DNA of 11,170 nt, taken from NCBI GenBank assembly GCA_023413185.1, contig JAEZQD010000129.1, forward strand, positions 1 to 11,170. Reading direction: 5' to 3'. The notes beneath the pieces are model-generated. The model was not told the DNA's origin and searched no databases. It saw only the letters and a list, made by a program, of their open reading frames with translations. Made by a program: the position numbers and the translations under genes. Positions within the stretch are counted from its first letter, which is position 1. Each line of letters begins with the position of its first letter. Shown piece after piece: positions 1-7,501 of the stretch. The stretch comes from Bacillota bacterium (GTDB lineage Bacteria; Bacillota; Clostridia; Oscillospirales; Ruminococcaceae).

Positions 1-137
1 GTTTTTATGTAGGTAAGACGGGCACTGGCGTTCTCAAGCTCATCACCGGCGCTGGTCTAGGCGTTTGGTGGCTGGTTGACATCATCCTGATTCTAATCGG
101 CAAGTACACCGACAAAGACGGCAACGCTCTGGTCTAA
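1..137 (+). CDS. TM2 domain-containing membrane protein, 3' end only
   Basis: The window opens inside this gene; its last 44 codons are read from base 3 to the TAA at 135-137. The visible part begins FYVGKTGTGVLKL, continues with a Gly-rich hydrophobic stretch containing GVWWLVDIILILIGK, and ends KDGNALV. This is the typical second half of a TM2 domain: a Gly/aromatic turn, then a WW-(L/I)-(V/I)-D membrane segment, then a short hydrophilic K-Y-T-D-K-D-G-N end. TM2 proteins are small two-segment membrane proteins with no assigned enzymatic role. The start and any N-terminal domain lie outside the window. Family assignment is confident from the motif; function is unknown. Confidence 0.85.
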   Translation, partial: FYVGKTGTGVLKLITGAGLGVWWLVDIILILIGKYTDKDGNALV

Positions 138-166
138 TTTATTATTATACCGTAAAGCACATTTTG

Positions 167-187
167 CAAGTAGGTAAGCCCTGCTTG
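167..187 (+). other. Small hairpin downstream of the TM2 gene
   Basis: CAAGTAGG (167-174) pairs with CCTGCTTG (180-187) across a 5-base loop, giving 8 pairs with one G-U. No T-run follows, so it is not a terminator by itself. It lies 30 bases after the TM2 stop codon and just before the stronger hairpin at 198-232. It may be a 3' stabilising structure of the TM2 transcript or chance. Confidence 0.3.
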
Positions 188-197
188 GAATGGGCAG

Positions 198-236
198 AGT
201 ACCGTGGATGACGCTATGTTGTTCACGGTGCTTTTA
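198..236 (+). terminator. Probable terminator of the TM2 gene
   Basis: AGTACCGTG (198-206) pairs with CACGGTGCT (224-232): nine pairs, one of them G-U, followed by TTTT (232-235). The loop is long (17 bases) and the T-run short, so it is a moderate terminator. It sits about 60 bases after the TM2 stop codon and separates that gene from the peptidase gene. Confidence 0.5.
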
Positions 237-270
237 TGTAAAAACGCATTAGTCGGCGGCTGACGATAGA

Positions 271-327
271 GCAAATTAGCTTAATAAATGCTTAAACGGT
301 ATTTTTAGGCTTTCTAAACTAATTTGC
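271..327 (+). repeat. 9-bp perfect inverted repeat upstream of the peptidase gene
   Basis: GCAAATTAG (271-279) and CTAATTTGC (319-327) are exact reverse complements 39 bases apart. Inside, TTTAG (304-308) and CTAAA (314-318) form a second, nested pair next to the right arm. The element lies 115 bases before the chosen peptidase start at 443. It could be a paired operator or a structured 5' leader. I could not place a convincing sigma-A promoter around it. The remainder of the gap 237-442 shows nothing else I can identify. Confidence 0.4.
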
Positions 328-442
328 GATTATTGCCGAAGAAAAACACGTTATGACATCGTTATATACTATAAAAAACCTGTCCGACCCCACCCGCGCA
401 CGGCGCGTGACAAGGGGCATGGCAAGGAGAAAGATTGACAGT

Positions 443-2464
443 ATGAAAAGAGTATCCGCACACCTTGTGCGTTGTACCGCTGTGCTTACAGCCCTTTTGC
501 TTATGCTGCTGTCGTTGAGTGGCTGCTTTTTGCTGCTTGACGACGAACCAATCAGCGAAAGCGAAAGCAGAGAGCAGGAGGACGGCGCTTATTTGGGACC
601 AGCCGATACGGCGATGCGTATTGAGCCGTTGGATCTGACAGCGATGGTGGATTTTTCGCCGATGGAGCCGGCGCCCGTTACCGTAATGGTAATGCTAAAC
701 GGCTCGGACCTTGAGAGCGACGGCGGCATGGCGACCGAAGACCTAATCGAGATGCTCGAGAGCGGGTTTGACGAGCAAAATGTCAACGTCGTCATCCTTA
801 CGGGCGGCACGAACCAGTGGCAGAACGATGCGATAAGCTCCGGCTGCTCGATGTATTATATCAGCGGCGGCGGACTTGTGCCAATTGGTGAGCTGGGCGA
901 GTACAACATTGGCGACCCCGCGCTTTTGGCGGGCTTTATTAACTTTGGCTATACCATGTTCCCCGCGCAGAAGCAGGGGGTTATTCTTTGGAACCACGGC
1001 GGCGGTTCGGTGATGGGCTACGGCGTAGACGAGCTGTTTGACTACGACTCGCTCACCCTATCCGAGCTTGCGTCCGCGCTTGCAAGCTCACACGCCGCAG
1101 AAGAGCGGATGGAGTTTATCGGTTTTGACGCGTGCCTGATGGCGACGCTCGAGACGGCGTGTGTGGTAAGCCCCTATGCACGCTACCTGATTGCCTCGGA
1201 GGACCTTGAGCCGGGCTACGGGTGGGACTACACCTTTTTGCGCGACCTTGGTGAGAACCCCGACATGAGCGGCAAAGAGATGGGTGTCCTGATCTGCGAT
1301 TACTTCCACGAATTTTACGAGCTGAACCTGCCCGACGAAAGCACCACGCTTTCGGTCATAAATCTTGACCGTGTGGCAGAGGCGGCCGAGGCGTTTGACC
1401 AGTTTGCCTTACAGGCAGGCAACGCATTGGCGGACGGGCAGTACAGTACCATCGCAAAGGCAAGGGGCAAAACCCGTTCGTTTGGCGATATGGGTGCGCA
1501 TGGCGGCGAAACCGACATGATTGACGTTGCCCATTTGGCACAGCAGATGAGTGACGTTGTGCCAGACCAGGCACTCGAGCTGCAAAACGCAATTGCCAAT
1601 GCGGTGGAGTACAACGTGTATTCACAAAACCAGGAGAACACATCGGGGCTTTCGGTGTACTTCCCGTTTGCGTCCAAGGAGGACGCGCCCGATTACGTGA
1701 ATGTGTATAAGGGGATTGGGGTTTTGCCCGATTACACTAACTTCATCATCGATTTTACCAACATCTTAACGGGCAGCGCCATTGCAAGCATCGAGGTTGC
1801 GGGCAGTGCCCCGGAGCAAAACGATGATGGAAGCTATCAGATTGTGCTCTCGCCCGAGGAGCTTGCCGACATCTACGAGATCTACTTCACCGTGTGGCAG
1901 CTTGAAGAAGAGGTAGCGGACGGGGTGTACAACTACATACAGCTCGGAGAAAGCAGCAAGGTGGATATTGCCGAGGACGGCACGGTGCTGACCGAGTTTG
2001 ACGGCTACTGGACGGCGCTTAACGATTATTGGGCGTGCCTGTATGAGATCGATTCCTCCAGCCGCGGCACCCGTTACGCCATTCCCGCACGGCTTAACGG
2101 ACAGGACGTTGATCTGATTGCGCTGTACAGCGACAGCTACCCCGACGGCATCATCCTTGGTGCGGTGCCCAACAACAGCGACACCTACGACATGCCCGCC
2201 AAGAACATGGTACAGATTCAGGACGGCGACAAGCTGGCATTGTACTATTACTACGAGCTGTTTTCAGACGAAGCTGCCGTGGTGCCCGATAATATGGATG
2301 AAACCGGCTGGTATGAGGGCGAGGAGTTCACCGTGTCGGGTCCGCTCCAGCTTACGCGCTACGAGGCGGACGACGGCGACTACCTGTACGGGTTTGCCGT
2401 GGTAGATACCCAGATGAACGTATGGTACACCGATTTTATTGAGGTAGAGGTCTATTCCGAGTAA
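443..2464 (+). CDS. Clostripain-family (peptidase C11) cysteine peptidase, lipoprotein
   Basis: A 673-residue, probably membrane-anchored extracytoplasmic cysteine peptidase. The frame is open further upstream to 353, but ATG 443 is chosen. It begins a classical lipoprotein signal (MKRVSAHLVR, a hydrophobic core, then lipobox LSGC) and is preceded by AAGGAG at 424-429, although the 13-base spacing is long. After an acidic linker comes the C11 domain. The likely catalytic His185 lies in ILWNHGGG, and the likely nucleophile Cys231 in IGFDACLMA; both are hallmarks of the clostripain family. From about residue 439 to the end is a separate acidic, Tyr/Trp-rich domain of unknown role, perhaps for substrate or wall binding. 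Family members are secreted endopeptidases, often Arg-specific; the specificity here cannot be read. The next gene follows after 36 bases, so the two are probably one operon. Confidence 0.88.
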   Translation: MKRVSAHLVRCTAVLTALLLMLLSLSGCFLLLDDEPISESESREQEDGAYLGPADTAMRIEPLDLTAMVDFSPMEPAPVTVMVMLNGSDLESDGGMATEDLIEMLESGFDEQNVNVVILTGGTNQWQNDAISSGCSMYYISGGGLVPIGELGEYNIGDPALLAGFINFGYTMFPAQKQGVILWNHGGGSVMGYGVDELFDYDSLTLSELASALASSHAAEERMEFIGFDACLMATLETACVVSPYARYLIASEDLEPGYGWDYTFLRDLGENPDMSGKEMGVLICDYFHEFYELNLPDESTTLSVINLDRVAEAAEAFDQFALQAGNALADGQYSTIAKARGKTRSFGDMGAHGGETDMIDVAHLAQQMSDVVPDQALELQNAIANAVEYNVYSQNQENTSGLSVYFPFASKEDAPDYVNVYKGIGVLPDYTNFIIDFTNILTGSAIASIEVAGSAPEQNDDGSYQIVLSPEELADIYEIYFTVWQLEEEVADGVYNYIQLGESSKVDIAEDGTVLTEFDGYWTALNDYWACLYEIDSSSRGTRYAIPARLNGQDVDLIALYSDSYPDGIILGAVPNNSDTYDMPAKNMVQIQDGDKLALYYYYELFSDEAAVVPDNMDETGWYEGEEFTVSGPLQLTRYEADDGDYLYGFAVVDTQMNVWYTDFIEVEVYSE

Positions 2465-2500
2465 AACGGAATCAAATAGTCAATCGAAGGAGAATGAGAC

Positions 2501-3166
2501 ATGAGTTTATTAAAAAGCGAGAAGTTTGACAAGGCGTTTGAAATTGTAATCGCCATTGTGCTGGGCATTACCGCGGTGCTGACGGCATACGCCTCGTGGC
2601 AGGCAAGCCTGTACGGCGGCAACCAGGCAACCAAGTACACCACGGGCTCGGCGATAGTTGGCGAGGCAAACTCGATGTTTACCGAGGCATCGCAGAAGCT
2701 TTCAGCGGATATGAGCCTGTATAACGAGATCAACGACCTGCGCATTGACCTTACCTTTGCGGAGCAAAACAACAATACTCTGGAGGTGGAGCGCCTTTCG
2801 TGGAAGCTCAACGAGCTGTACTCAAACAACGTAAGCGACGACCTGGCGGCAGCCATCGAGTGGGCGGACGAGCAGACCGAGTATGCTTCCCCCTTTGAGA
2901 TGGAGGGGCTGGTAGAAAGCTACTACGCAGAGGCTAGCGCGCTGTATGAAGAGGGCAACCTGATGATAGCCGACGGTCAAAAGGACAACAGCTTAGGCGA
3001 TAAGCTGGGGTTAACGACGGTTATTTACGCAGTGGTACTGTTTATGCTGGGCGTTGTCAACACGTTTGACGGAAAGGGCACACGGCTTGCGGTTGCGGGT
3101 GTGTCGTTTGTAGCGTTGCTGTACGCGCTGATTACCATGCTAAGCGTACCCATGCTTACCCTGTAA
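2501..3166 (+). CDS. Three-segment membrane protein of unknown function
   Basis: A 221-residue protein with an excellent ribosome binding site (AAGGAG at 2487-2492, 8 bases before ATG). It has one membrane segment near residues 14-33, then a hydrophilic, acidic, helix-prone stretch to about residue 165, then two more segments at roughly 166-185 and 191-212. The conserved-looking ASWQASLYGG just after the first segment resembles small membrane proteins of the DUF4337 type, but I cannot confirm the family. With three segments, the central region would face one side of the membrane and the short C-terminus the other. It lies 36 bases after the peptidase gene and before a strong terminator, so the two are likely co-transcribed. 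A role as membrane partner or regulator of the peptidase is only an inference from this pairing. Confidence 0.75.
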   Translation: MSLLKSEKFDKAFEIVIAIVLGITAVLTAYASWQASLYGGNQATKYTTGSAIVGEANSMFTEASQKLSADMSLYNEINDLRIDLTFAEQNNNTLEVERLSWKLNELYSNNVSDDLAAAIEWADEQTEYASPFEMEGLVESYYAEASALYEEGNLMIADGQKDNSLGDKLGLTTVIYAVVLFMLGVVNTFDGKGTRLAVAGVSFVALLYALITMLSVPMLTL

Positions 3167-3182
3167 AGGCGAAGCGTTTATC

Positions 3183-3216
3183 GCAGGGGCCGCTCTTTTG
3201 CGGCTCCTGCTTTTTT
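3183..3216 (+). terminator. Strong intrinsic terminator of the peptidase operon
   Basis: GCAGGGGCCGC (3183-3193) pairs with GCGGCTCCTGC (3200-3210) over 11 pairs with one G-U and a 6-base loop, followed directly by six T (3211-3216). It begins 16 bases after the stop codon of the 2501-3166 gene. Confidence 0.93.
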
Positions 3217-3352
3217 GCGTATAAGCACACGGCTGTGTTTGCTTTGAGTACGGTCTTGTGCCGTTTGCAGGGACGGATGCACGAAGGAGTGAACCGCTGC
3301 CAAGAAAAAATTCGCATTATTTTGTGCGGCGCGGGATAAAACCCCCTTTTTA
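3217..3352. other. Intergenic stretch, nothing recognised
   Basis: Between the terminator at 3183-3216 and the promoter at 3353 there is no credible reading frame with a ribosome binding site, and I see no RNA gene or clear repeat. Confidence 0.5.
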
Positions 3353-3381
3353 TTGCCACTGTTTTTTAAAAGTGGTATAAT
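3353..3381 (+). promoter_or_regulatory. Sigma-A promoter of the YfhO-glycosyltransferase operon
   Basis: TTGCCA (3353-3358) and a perfect TATAAT (3376-3381) are separated by exactly 17 bases, and TGG directly before the -10 makes it an extended -10 element. The predicted start of transcription is near 3388, leaving a leader of about 180 bases before the gene at 3568. It is one of the clearest promoters in the window and has no competing upstream read-through because of the terminator at 3183-3216. Confidence 0.85.
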
Positions 3382-3408
3382 CAATCAGGATAACATAGGA
3401 TAATCATT

Positions 3409-3440
3409 CGCCCCGTCTGCCGGAGGATGGGCGGTTTTAT
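3409..3440 (+). promoter_or_regulatory. Leader hairpin followed by a short T-run, possible attenuator
   Basis: CGCCCCGTC (3409-3417) pairs with GATGGGCG (3426-3433) with one bulged C and one G-U, closing an 8-base loop. GTTTTAT follows at 3434-3440. The structure sits about 20 bases downstream of the predicted transcription start, where an attenuator would be expected. The T-run is short, so premature termination would be partial. No known riboswitch class could be matched. Confidence 0.4.
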
Positions 3441-3480
3441 GCCAAAGCAACGGAGGATGTCGACAATAACCTCCCGGTAA
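3439..3480 (+). CDS. Possible 13-codon basic leader peptide
   Basis: ATG at 3439 opens a frame reading MPKQRRMSTITSR and ending at TAA 3478-3480. GGAGG at 3422-3426 lies 12 bases upstream. The same frame also opens at ATG 3427, but there GGAGG touches the start codon. A second CGGAGGATG at 3451-3459 repeats 3421-3429 exactly 30 bases later, in frame. GGAGG at 3452-3456 could also pair with CCTCC at 3470-3474. This may be a real leader peptide or chance in a short leader; nothing beyond position and ribosome-site-like sequence supports translation. Confidence 0.2.
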   Translation: MPKQRRMSTITSR

Positions 3481-3567
3481 AAGCCATACACGCAAGCGTT
3501 TGCTTTATGATATCCGGACAGTATTCGCTGTGAATGAGCGACCATAACAACAAGCGAGGTGCATACG

Positions 3568-6465
3568 ATGAAAAAGGCAGGGATTTTAACCTCACAGGAA
3601 CGGTACAAGCAGGCATTTTTAATCGGTCTGCTGATAGCGGCGGTCATGTTTTTGCCGTATGTCATCTACGACAGGGGCTACTTCTTCTTTTTCGGCGACT
3701 TCAATGTGCAGCAGATACCGTTTTATAAGCTGGCGCACGAGGCGGTAAGAAGCGGCGCGGTGTTCTGGAACGAGTACACCGACCTTGGCGTAAACTTCAT
3801 CGGCTCGTACAGCTTTTACCTGCTGGGCAGCCCGTACTTTTGGCTGACGCTGCCGTTACCCACCGTGACGGTACCCTACCTGATGGCGCCGCTGCTCTGC
3901 TTAAAGTTTGCGACCATTACGTTGACGGGCTACGGCTTTATCACCCGCTTTGTTAAAAATAAGGACTACGCCCTGATGGGTGCGGTTTTGTACGCCTTTT
4001 CGGGCTTTTCGGTCTACAACATCTTTTTCAACCACTTCCACGAGGCGATTGCGTTCTTTCCGCTATTGCTCATCTCGCTGGAGGAGCACCTGCAAAACGA
4101 CCGCCGCGGCTTCTTTGCGCTGTCGGTGTTTCTGTGCGCCGTATCCAACTACTTCTTCTTTGCGGGGCAGGTGGTATTTGTCATCATCTACTTCATCATC
4201 CGCGTTGCTGGTGGTGCATATCGGCTGACGCCCAGACGGTTCTTTACCCTTGCGCTGGAGGCGGTGCTTGGCGTACTGCTCTCGGCGGTGCTGCTGGTGC
4301 CGGCGGCGCTTGCCATACTCGAAAACCCGCGGGTGGGCGATACCTTTAACGGCTGGAACGGCTTATTGTACAGCAATGTTCAGCGCTACGGCGCGATTTT
4401 GCAGACCTTCTTCTTTCCGCCCGATCTACCCAGCCGCCCGAACTTCTTCCCCGACGGCAACGTCAAATGGTCGTCGGTGGCGGGTTGGCTGCCCCTTGCC
4501 GGCATGTGCGGCGTGTTTGCGTTTATGCGCGCAAAGCGCGGGCATTTTGTAAGGCAGATGATACTCGTAAGCCTTGTGTTTGCGCTTGTGCCAATCTTAA
4601 ACAGCGCGTTCTTCTTGTTTAACAGCAGCTACTACGCGCGCTGGTATTATATGCCCATCCTGTTTCTTGCCCTTGCCTCCGTCATGGCGTTTGAGGATAA
4701 GGACTGCGACATCGTAGCGGGCATTAAGGGCGCTGGTGTGGTTACGGTGCTCATCGCCGTTGCCATCGGGCTGATGCCGGTAAAGGACGGCGAGGAGTAC
4801 ACCATCGGGCTGGAGGCGGACCCCGCGCGGTTTTGGCTGTATGTGGGCGTTGCGGTATTGTGTGTTGCTTTGATGGCAATACTGTTTAAGGGGTACCAGC
4901 GCCATCCAAAGCTGCCGCGCTACGCGCTCATTACCGCGTGCGTCATCTCCTGCGCCTACGGCATGATGTTTGTGGGGCTTGGCAAAACCCATTCGTACTC
5001 TACCAGCTACATCATCGACACCGCGCTCGAGGCGCGCGATAACTTTGACCTGCCAAAGACCGAGAACCAGTTCTTTCGCACCGACGTATACGACGGCATG
5101 GATAACCAGTCGATGTTCTGGCACATGCCGACCATTCAGGCGTTTCATTCCATCGTGCCCGCGTCGGTGATGGAGTTCTACCCCGAGGTGGGGGTAGAGC
5201 GCGCGGTGGGCTCGCGCCCCGAGACCAAATACTACGCGCTGCGCTCGCTGCTTTCGGTGCGCTGGTTGTTTGTAAACACCGACGGAGAGCGCGAGTTCGG
5301 GATGCCCGGCTACCGCTACCACGATACCCAAAACGGCTACGAGATATACGAAAACGAAAACTACATCCCCATGGGCTTTGCATACGACAGCTATGTGGAT
5401 GAAACGCAGTTTGAGGCTACCCCCACCCTAAAGCGAGGCAACCTGCTTGTGCACGCGGCGTACCTGGACTGGGAGACCGCCGACCGGCATCTGGATATTC
5501 TGACCCATGCCGACGACGCCGAGGTGTCCGCGCTGGGAGAGGAGCAGTTTGCCGAGGACTGCGCGGCGCGCATGGCACAGAGTGCCCACTACTTTGCGTT
5601 TGACAAATACGGCTTTACGGCGGGTATTAACCTTGCAAAGGAAAGCCTGGTGTTCTTCTCGGTGCCGTATGACGAGGGCTTTACCGCATATGTTAACGGT
5701 CAGCCTGCCGACATCGAGCGGGTGAACATCGGTTTTATGGCGGTACGCGCACCCAAAGGCGAGAACGTCATCCGCTTTGAGTACAATCCCCCGGGGCTTA
5801 AAGAGGGCGGTCTGGTCTCGCTAGGCGCACTGCTTGTGCTTGTTGTGTACCTGCTTATCATCTTTTTGATACGCCGCAGAAACGGACCGCCCCCGCCCGA
5901 TGACCGCGGACGGCAGGACGACCCCGTAACGCCCCCCGTGGTTGGGGATCAGCTTGCGCTGTATATCGACGACGAGATGCCCGACCTTGCCGTCGAGCCG
6001 CTGGACGAGGGCGGACAGCCCTACTTCTCGGCGGACAAGGAGCCGCCGACATCTCTGCGCACGGGACGCTACCACGCGCTGAGTGCGACCGAACGGTTTG
6101 CTCCGGGAGCGGCGACAATCCCCGCGCCCGCGCCTATCCCCGTGCCCGACCCCGAGCCAGTGCTTGCGGCGGTTTTCGCAGGCGCGGCTGACGGGCAAAA
6201 AACACCGTCCGCCACACTCGCCGACGAGCGGCGCGGGTTCGAGAGCCTTTCGCGCAGGGAGAACGCCCAAAGCGGCGAACAACCCGAGATGAAGGCAGGC
6301 TTTTTCCCGTCAGACAGCGCACCGCAGGGCGACGACAAGACGCTTGACGACGAAAAGCCGATGGGCGACGAAACGCCGATTGGGCTACGCCTGAGGCGGA
6401 TGCTGTCAAGCGACGAGGCGTTCATTGTGGGCGGCGACGGGTCGGACCCCAACAGAAAAGAATAA
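3568..6465 (+). CDS. YfhO-family GT-C-type membrane glycosyltransferase with long C-terminal tail
   Basis: A 965-residue multi-pass membrane protein. ATG 3568 is chosen because GAGGTG at 3556-3561 is its ribosome binding site; the GTG at 3559 lies inside that site. Family signatures are GDFNVQQIPFY in the first outer loop (Asp44 is the likely GT-C acidic residue), GSYSFYLLGSP, YAFSGFSVYN, and near the end FFSVPYDEGFTAYVNG (about 696-711) followed by NPPGLKEGG. The last membrane segment is about 749-768 and is followed by RRR, so the tail should be cytosolic. In Bacillus, YfhO is known to transfer GlcNAc from a C55-phosphate carrier, made by CsbB, onto lipoteichoic acid; the partner here is the next gene, 22 bases away. 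The tail from about 770 to 965 is rich in Pro, Asp and Glu, looks disordered, and is not part of the family core. Acceptor and sugar are unknown. Confidence 0.87.
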   Translation: MKKAGILTSQERYKQAFLIGLLIAAVMFLPYVIYDRGYFFFFGDFNVQQIPFYKLAHEAVRSGAVFWNEYTDLGVNFIGSYSFYLLGSPYFWLTLPLPTVTVPYLMAPLLCLKFATITLTGYGFITRFVKNKDYALMGAVLYAFSGFSVYNIFFNHFHEAIAFFPLLLISLEEHLQNDRRGFFALSVFLCAVSNYFFFAGQVVFVIIYFIIRVAGGAYRLTPRRFFTLALEAVLGVLLSAVLLVPAALAILENPRVGDTFNGWNGLLYSNVQRYGAILQTFFFPPDLPSRPNFFPDGNVKWSSVAGWLPLAGMCGVFAFMRAKRGHFVRQMILVSLVFALVPILNSAFFLFNSSYYARWYYMPILFLALASVMAFEDKDCDIVAGIKGAGVVTVLIAVAIGLMPVKDGEEYTIGLEADPARFWLYVGVAVLCVALMAILFKGYQRHPKLPRYALITACVISCAYGMMFVGLGKTHSYSTSYIIDTALEARDNFDLPKTENQFFRTDVYDGMDNQSMFWHMPTIQAFHSIVPASVMEFYPEVGVERAVGSRPETKYYALRSLLSVRWLFVNTDGEREFGMPGYRYHDTQNGYEIYENENYIPMGFAYDSYVDETQFEATPTLKRGNLLVHAAYLDWETADRHLDILTHADDAEVSALGEEQFAEDCAARMAQSAHYFAFDKYGFTAGINLAKESLVFFSVPYDEGFTAYVNGQPADIERVNIGFMAVRAPKGENVIRFEYNPPGLKEGGLVSLGALLVLVVYLLIIFLIRRRNGPPPPDDRGRQDDPVTPPVVGDQLALYIDDEMPDLAVEPLDEGGQPYFSADKEPPTSLRTGRYHALSATERFAPGAATIPAPAPIPVPDPEPVLAAVFAGAADGQKTPSATLADERRGFESLSRRENAQSGEQPEMKAGFFPSDSAPQGDDKTLDDEKPMGDETPIGLRLRRMLSSDEAFIVGGDGSDPNRKE

Positions 6466-6487
6466 ACAGAGAGAAGAACTGCATATT

Positions 6488-7429
6488 ATGACAACATTAT
6501 ACCTTGTTGTTCCGTGTTACAACGAACAGGAGGTTCTGCCCGAGAGCAGCAAGCGGTTTTTGCAAAAGCTGCACAGCCTGATACAAAGCGGCAGGATATC
6601 CGACGAAAGCCGCGTGCTGTTTGTGGACGACGGCAGCAAAGACACCACCTGGCAGCTGATAGAGGGCTGCCACGCCGCAGACGGGCACATCCTCGGGCTG
6701 AAGCTTTCGCGCAACCGCGGGCACCAAAACGCGCTGCTGGCGGGGCTGATGACCGCAAAGGAGTACGCGGACTGCGTGGTGTCGCTGGACGCCGACCTGC
6801 AGGACGACATCAACGCCGTGGACGAGATGCTCACCCGCTTTGAGGAGGGGTGCGACGTGGTGTACGGCGTGCGCGAAAGCCGCGAGAAGGACACCTTCTT
6901 TAAACGCGTTACCGCGCAGGGCTTTTATCGCCTAATGCAGGCGATGGGCACCCAGGTGGTGTACAACCACGCCGATTACCGCCTAATGAGTAAGCGCGCA
7001 CTCGACGCGCTGGCGGGGTTTCGCGAAGCGAACCTATTCTTACGCGGCATGGTGCCGCTTGTGGGCTACAAGTTTGCCACCGTCAGCTATGTGCGGGAGG
7101 AGCGGTTTGCGGGCGAGTCGAAGTATCCGCTGAAAAAGATGCTGGCGTTTGCGTTTGACGGCATTACGTCGTTTAGCGTAAAGCCCCTTTCGCTGATTAC
7201 GGGGGTGGGGTTTGTCATCTTTGTGCTGAGCATCCTTGCCGCTGTGTACGCGCTGGTTTCGTTTTTGCTGGGATACGCGGTGAGCGGCTGGACGTCCACC
7301 ATCGTGTCGCTGTGGTTTTTGGGCGGGGTGCAGCTCATCTGCCTTGGCATCGTCGGGCAGTACATCGGCAAGATTTACAGCGAGGTAAAGCAGCGCCCGC
7401 GGTTTATTATTGAGAAGTTTTTGAAGTGA
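6488..7429 (+). CDS. GtrB/CsbB-type polyprenyl-phosphate glycosyltransferase (GT2)
   Basis: A 313-residue enzyme expected to transfer a sugar from a nucleotide sugar to undecaprenyl phosphate on the inner face of the membrane. It shows the GT2 start VVPCYNEQEVLP, FVDDGSKD, SRNRGHQNALLAG, the metal-binding DADLQDD (Asp101 and Asp103), YRLMSKRALDAL, and the ERFAGESKYPLKKM motif typical of the DPM1/GtrB/CsbB group. Two C-terminal membrane segments follow, near 232-261 and 268-292, as in GtrB and CsbB, and the length fits. ATG 6488 is chosen because the catalytic domain begins directly after it; the ribosome binding site is weak (AGAGAAG about 12 bases upstream). It lies 22 bases after yfhO, which argues for one transcript. 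It ends in tandem TGA TGA. The sugar, whether GlcNAc, Glc or other, cannot be told from sequence. Confidence 0.9.
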   Translation: MTTLYLVVPCYNEQEVLPESSKRFLQKLHSLIQSGRISDESRVLFVDDGSKDTTWQLIEGCHAADGHILGLKLSRNRGHQNALLAGLMTAKEYADCVVSLDADLQDDINAVDEMLTRFEEGCDVVYGVRESREKDTFFKRVTAQGFYRLMQAMGTQVVYNHADYRLMSKRALDALAGFREANLFLRGMVPLVGYKFATVSYVREERFAGESKYPLKKMLAFAFDGITSFSVKPLSLITGVGFVIFVLSILAAVYALVSFLLGYAVSGWTSTIVSLWFLGGVQLICLGIVGQYIGKIYSEVKQRPRFIIEKFLK

Positions 7430-7431
7430 TG

Positions 7432-7470
7432 AAAAATGAGGGGCAGAGGGTTTTTACCCTCTGCCCCTCA
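7432..7470 (-). terminator. Convergent (bidirectional) terminator hairpin
   Basis: A perfect 15-bp stem (7437-7451 with 7456-7470) closes a TTTT loop. On the minus strand it is followed by TTTTTC (complement of 7431-7436), making it a strong terminator for the lipoprotein gene ending at 7502. On the plus strand only GATTTAT follows, so it is weaker there, but it lies 8 bases after the glycosyltransferase stop codon and probably serves both directions. Confidence 0.9.
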
Positions 7471-7501
7471 GATTTATACATATGCGCTCGCGCAGTACAT
7501 A

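Noticed and set aside
353..442. Longer N-terminal start of the peptidase at 353
   Set aside because: It would place 30 basic, non-hydrophobic residues ahead of a complete lipoprotein signal peptide, and there is no ribosome binding site before 353.
3381..3665. Minus-strand open frame across the YfhO leader
   Set aside because: It runs antisense through the promoter and leader, has no ribosome binding site and shows no recognisable motif.
4597..5331. 244-codon open frame on the minus strand inside yfhO
   Set aside because: It is antisense to a clear membrane-protein gene in GC-rich DNA, has no ribosome binding site, and its composition (many Arg, His, Val) is that of a reverse-strand shadow.
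6425..6487. Upstream start of the GT2 gene
   Set aside because: It would overlap the end of yfhO by 41 bases and add residues that do not belong to the GT2 fold, which begins directly after ATG 6488.
7437..7470. Long perfect inverted repeat as a transposon end
   Set aside because: It is a single compact hairpin with a 4-base loop at a convergent gene junction, with a T-run on one side: a terminator. No transposase or second copy is visible.
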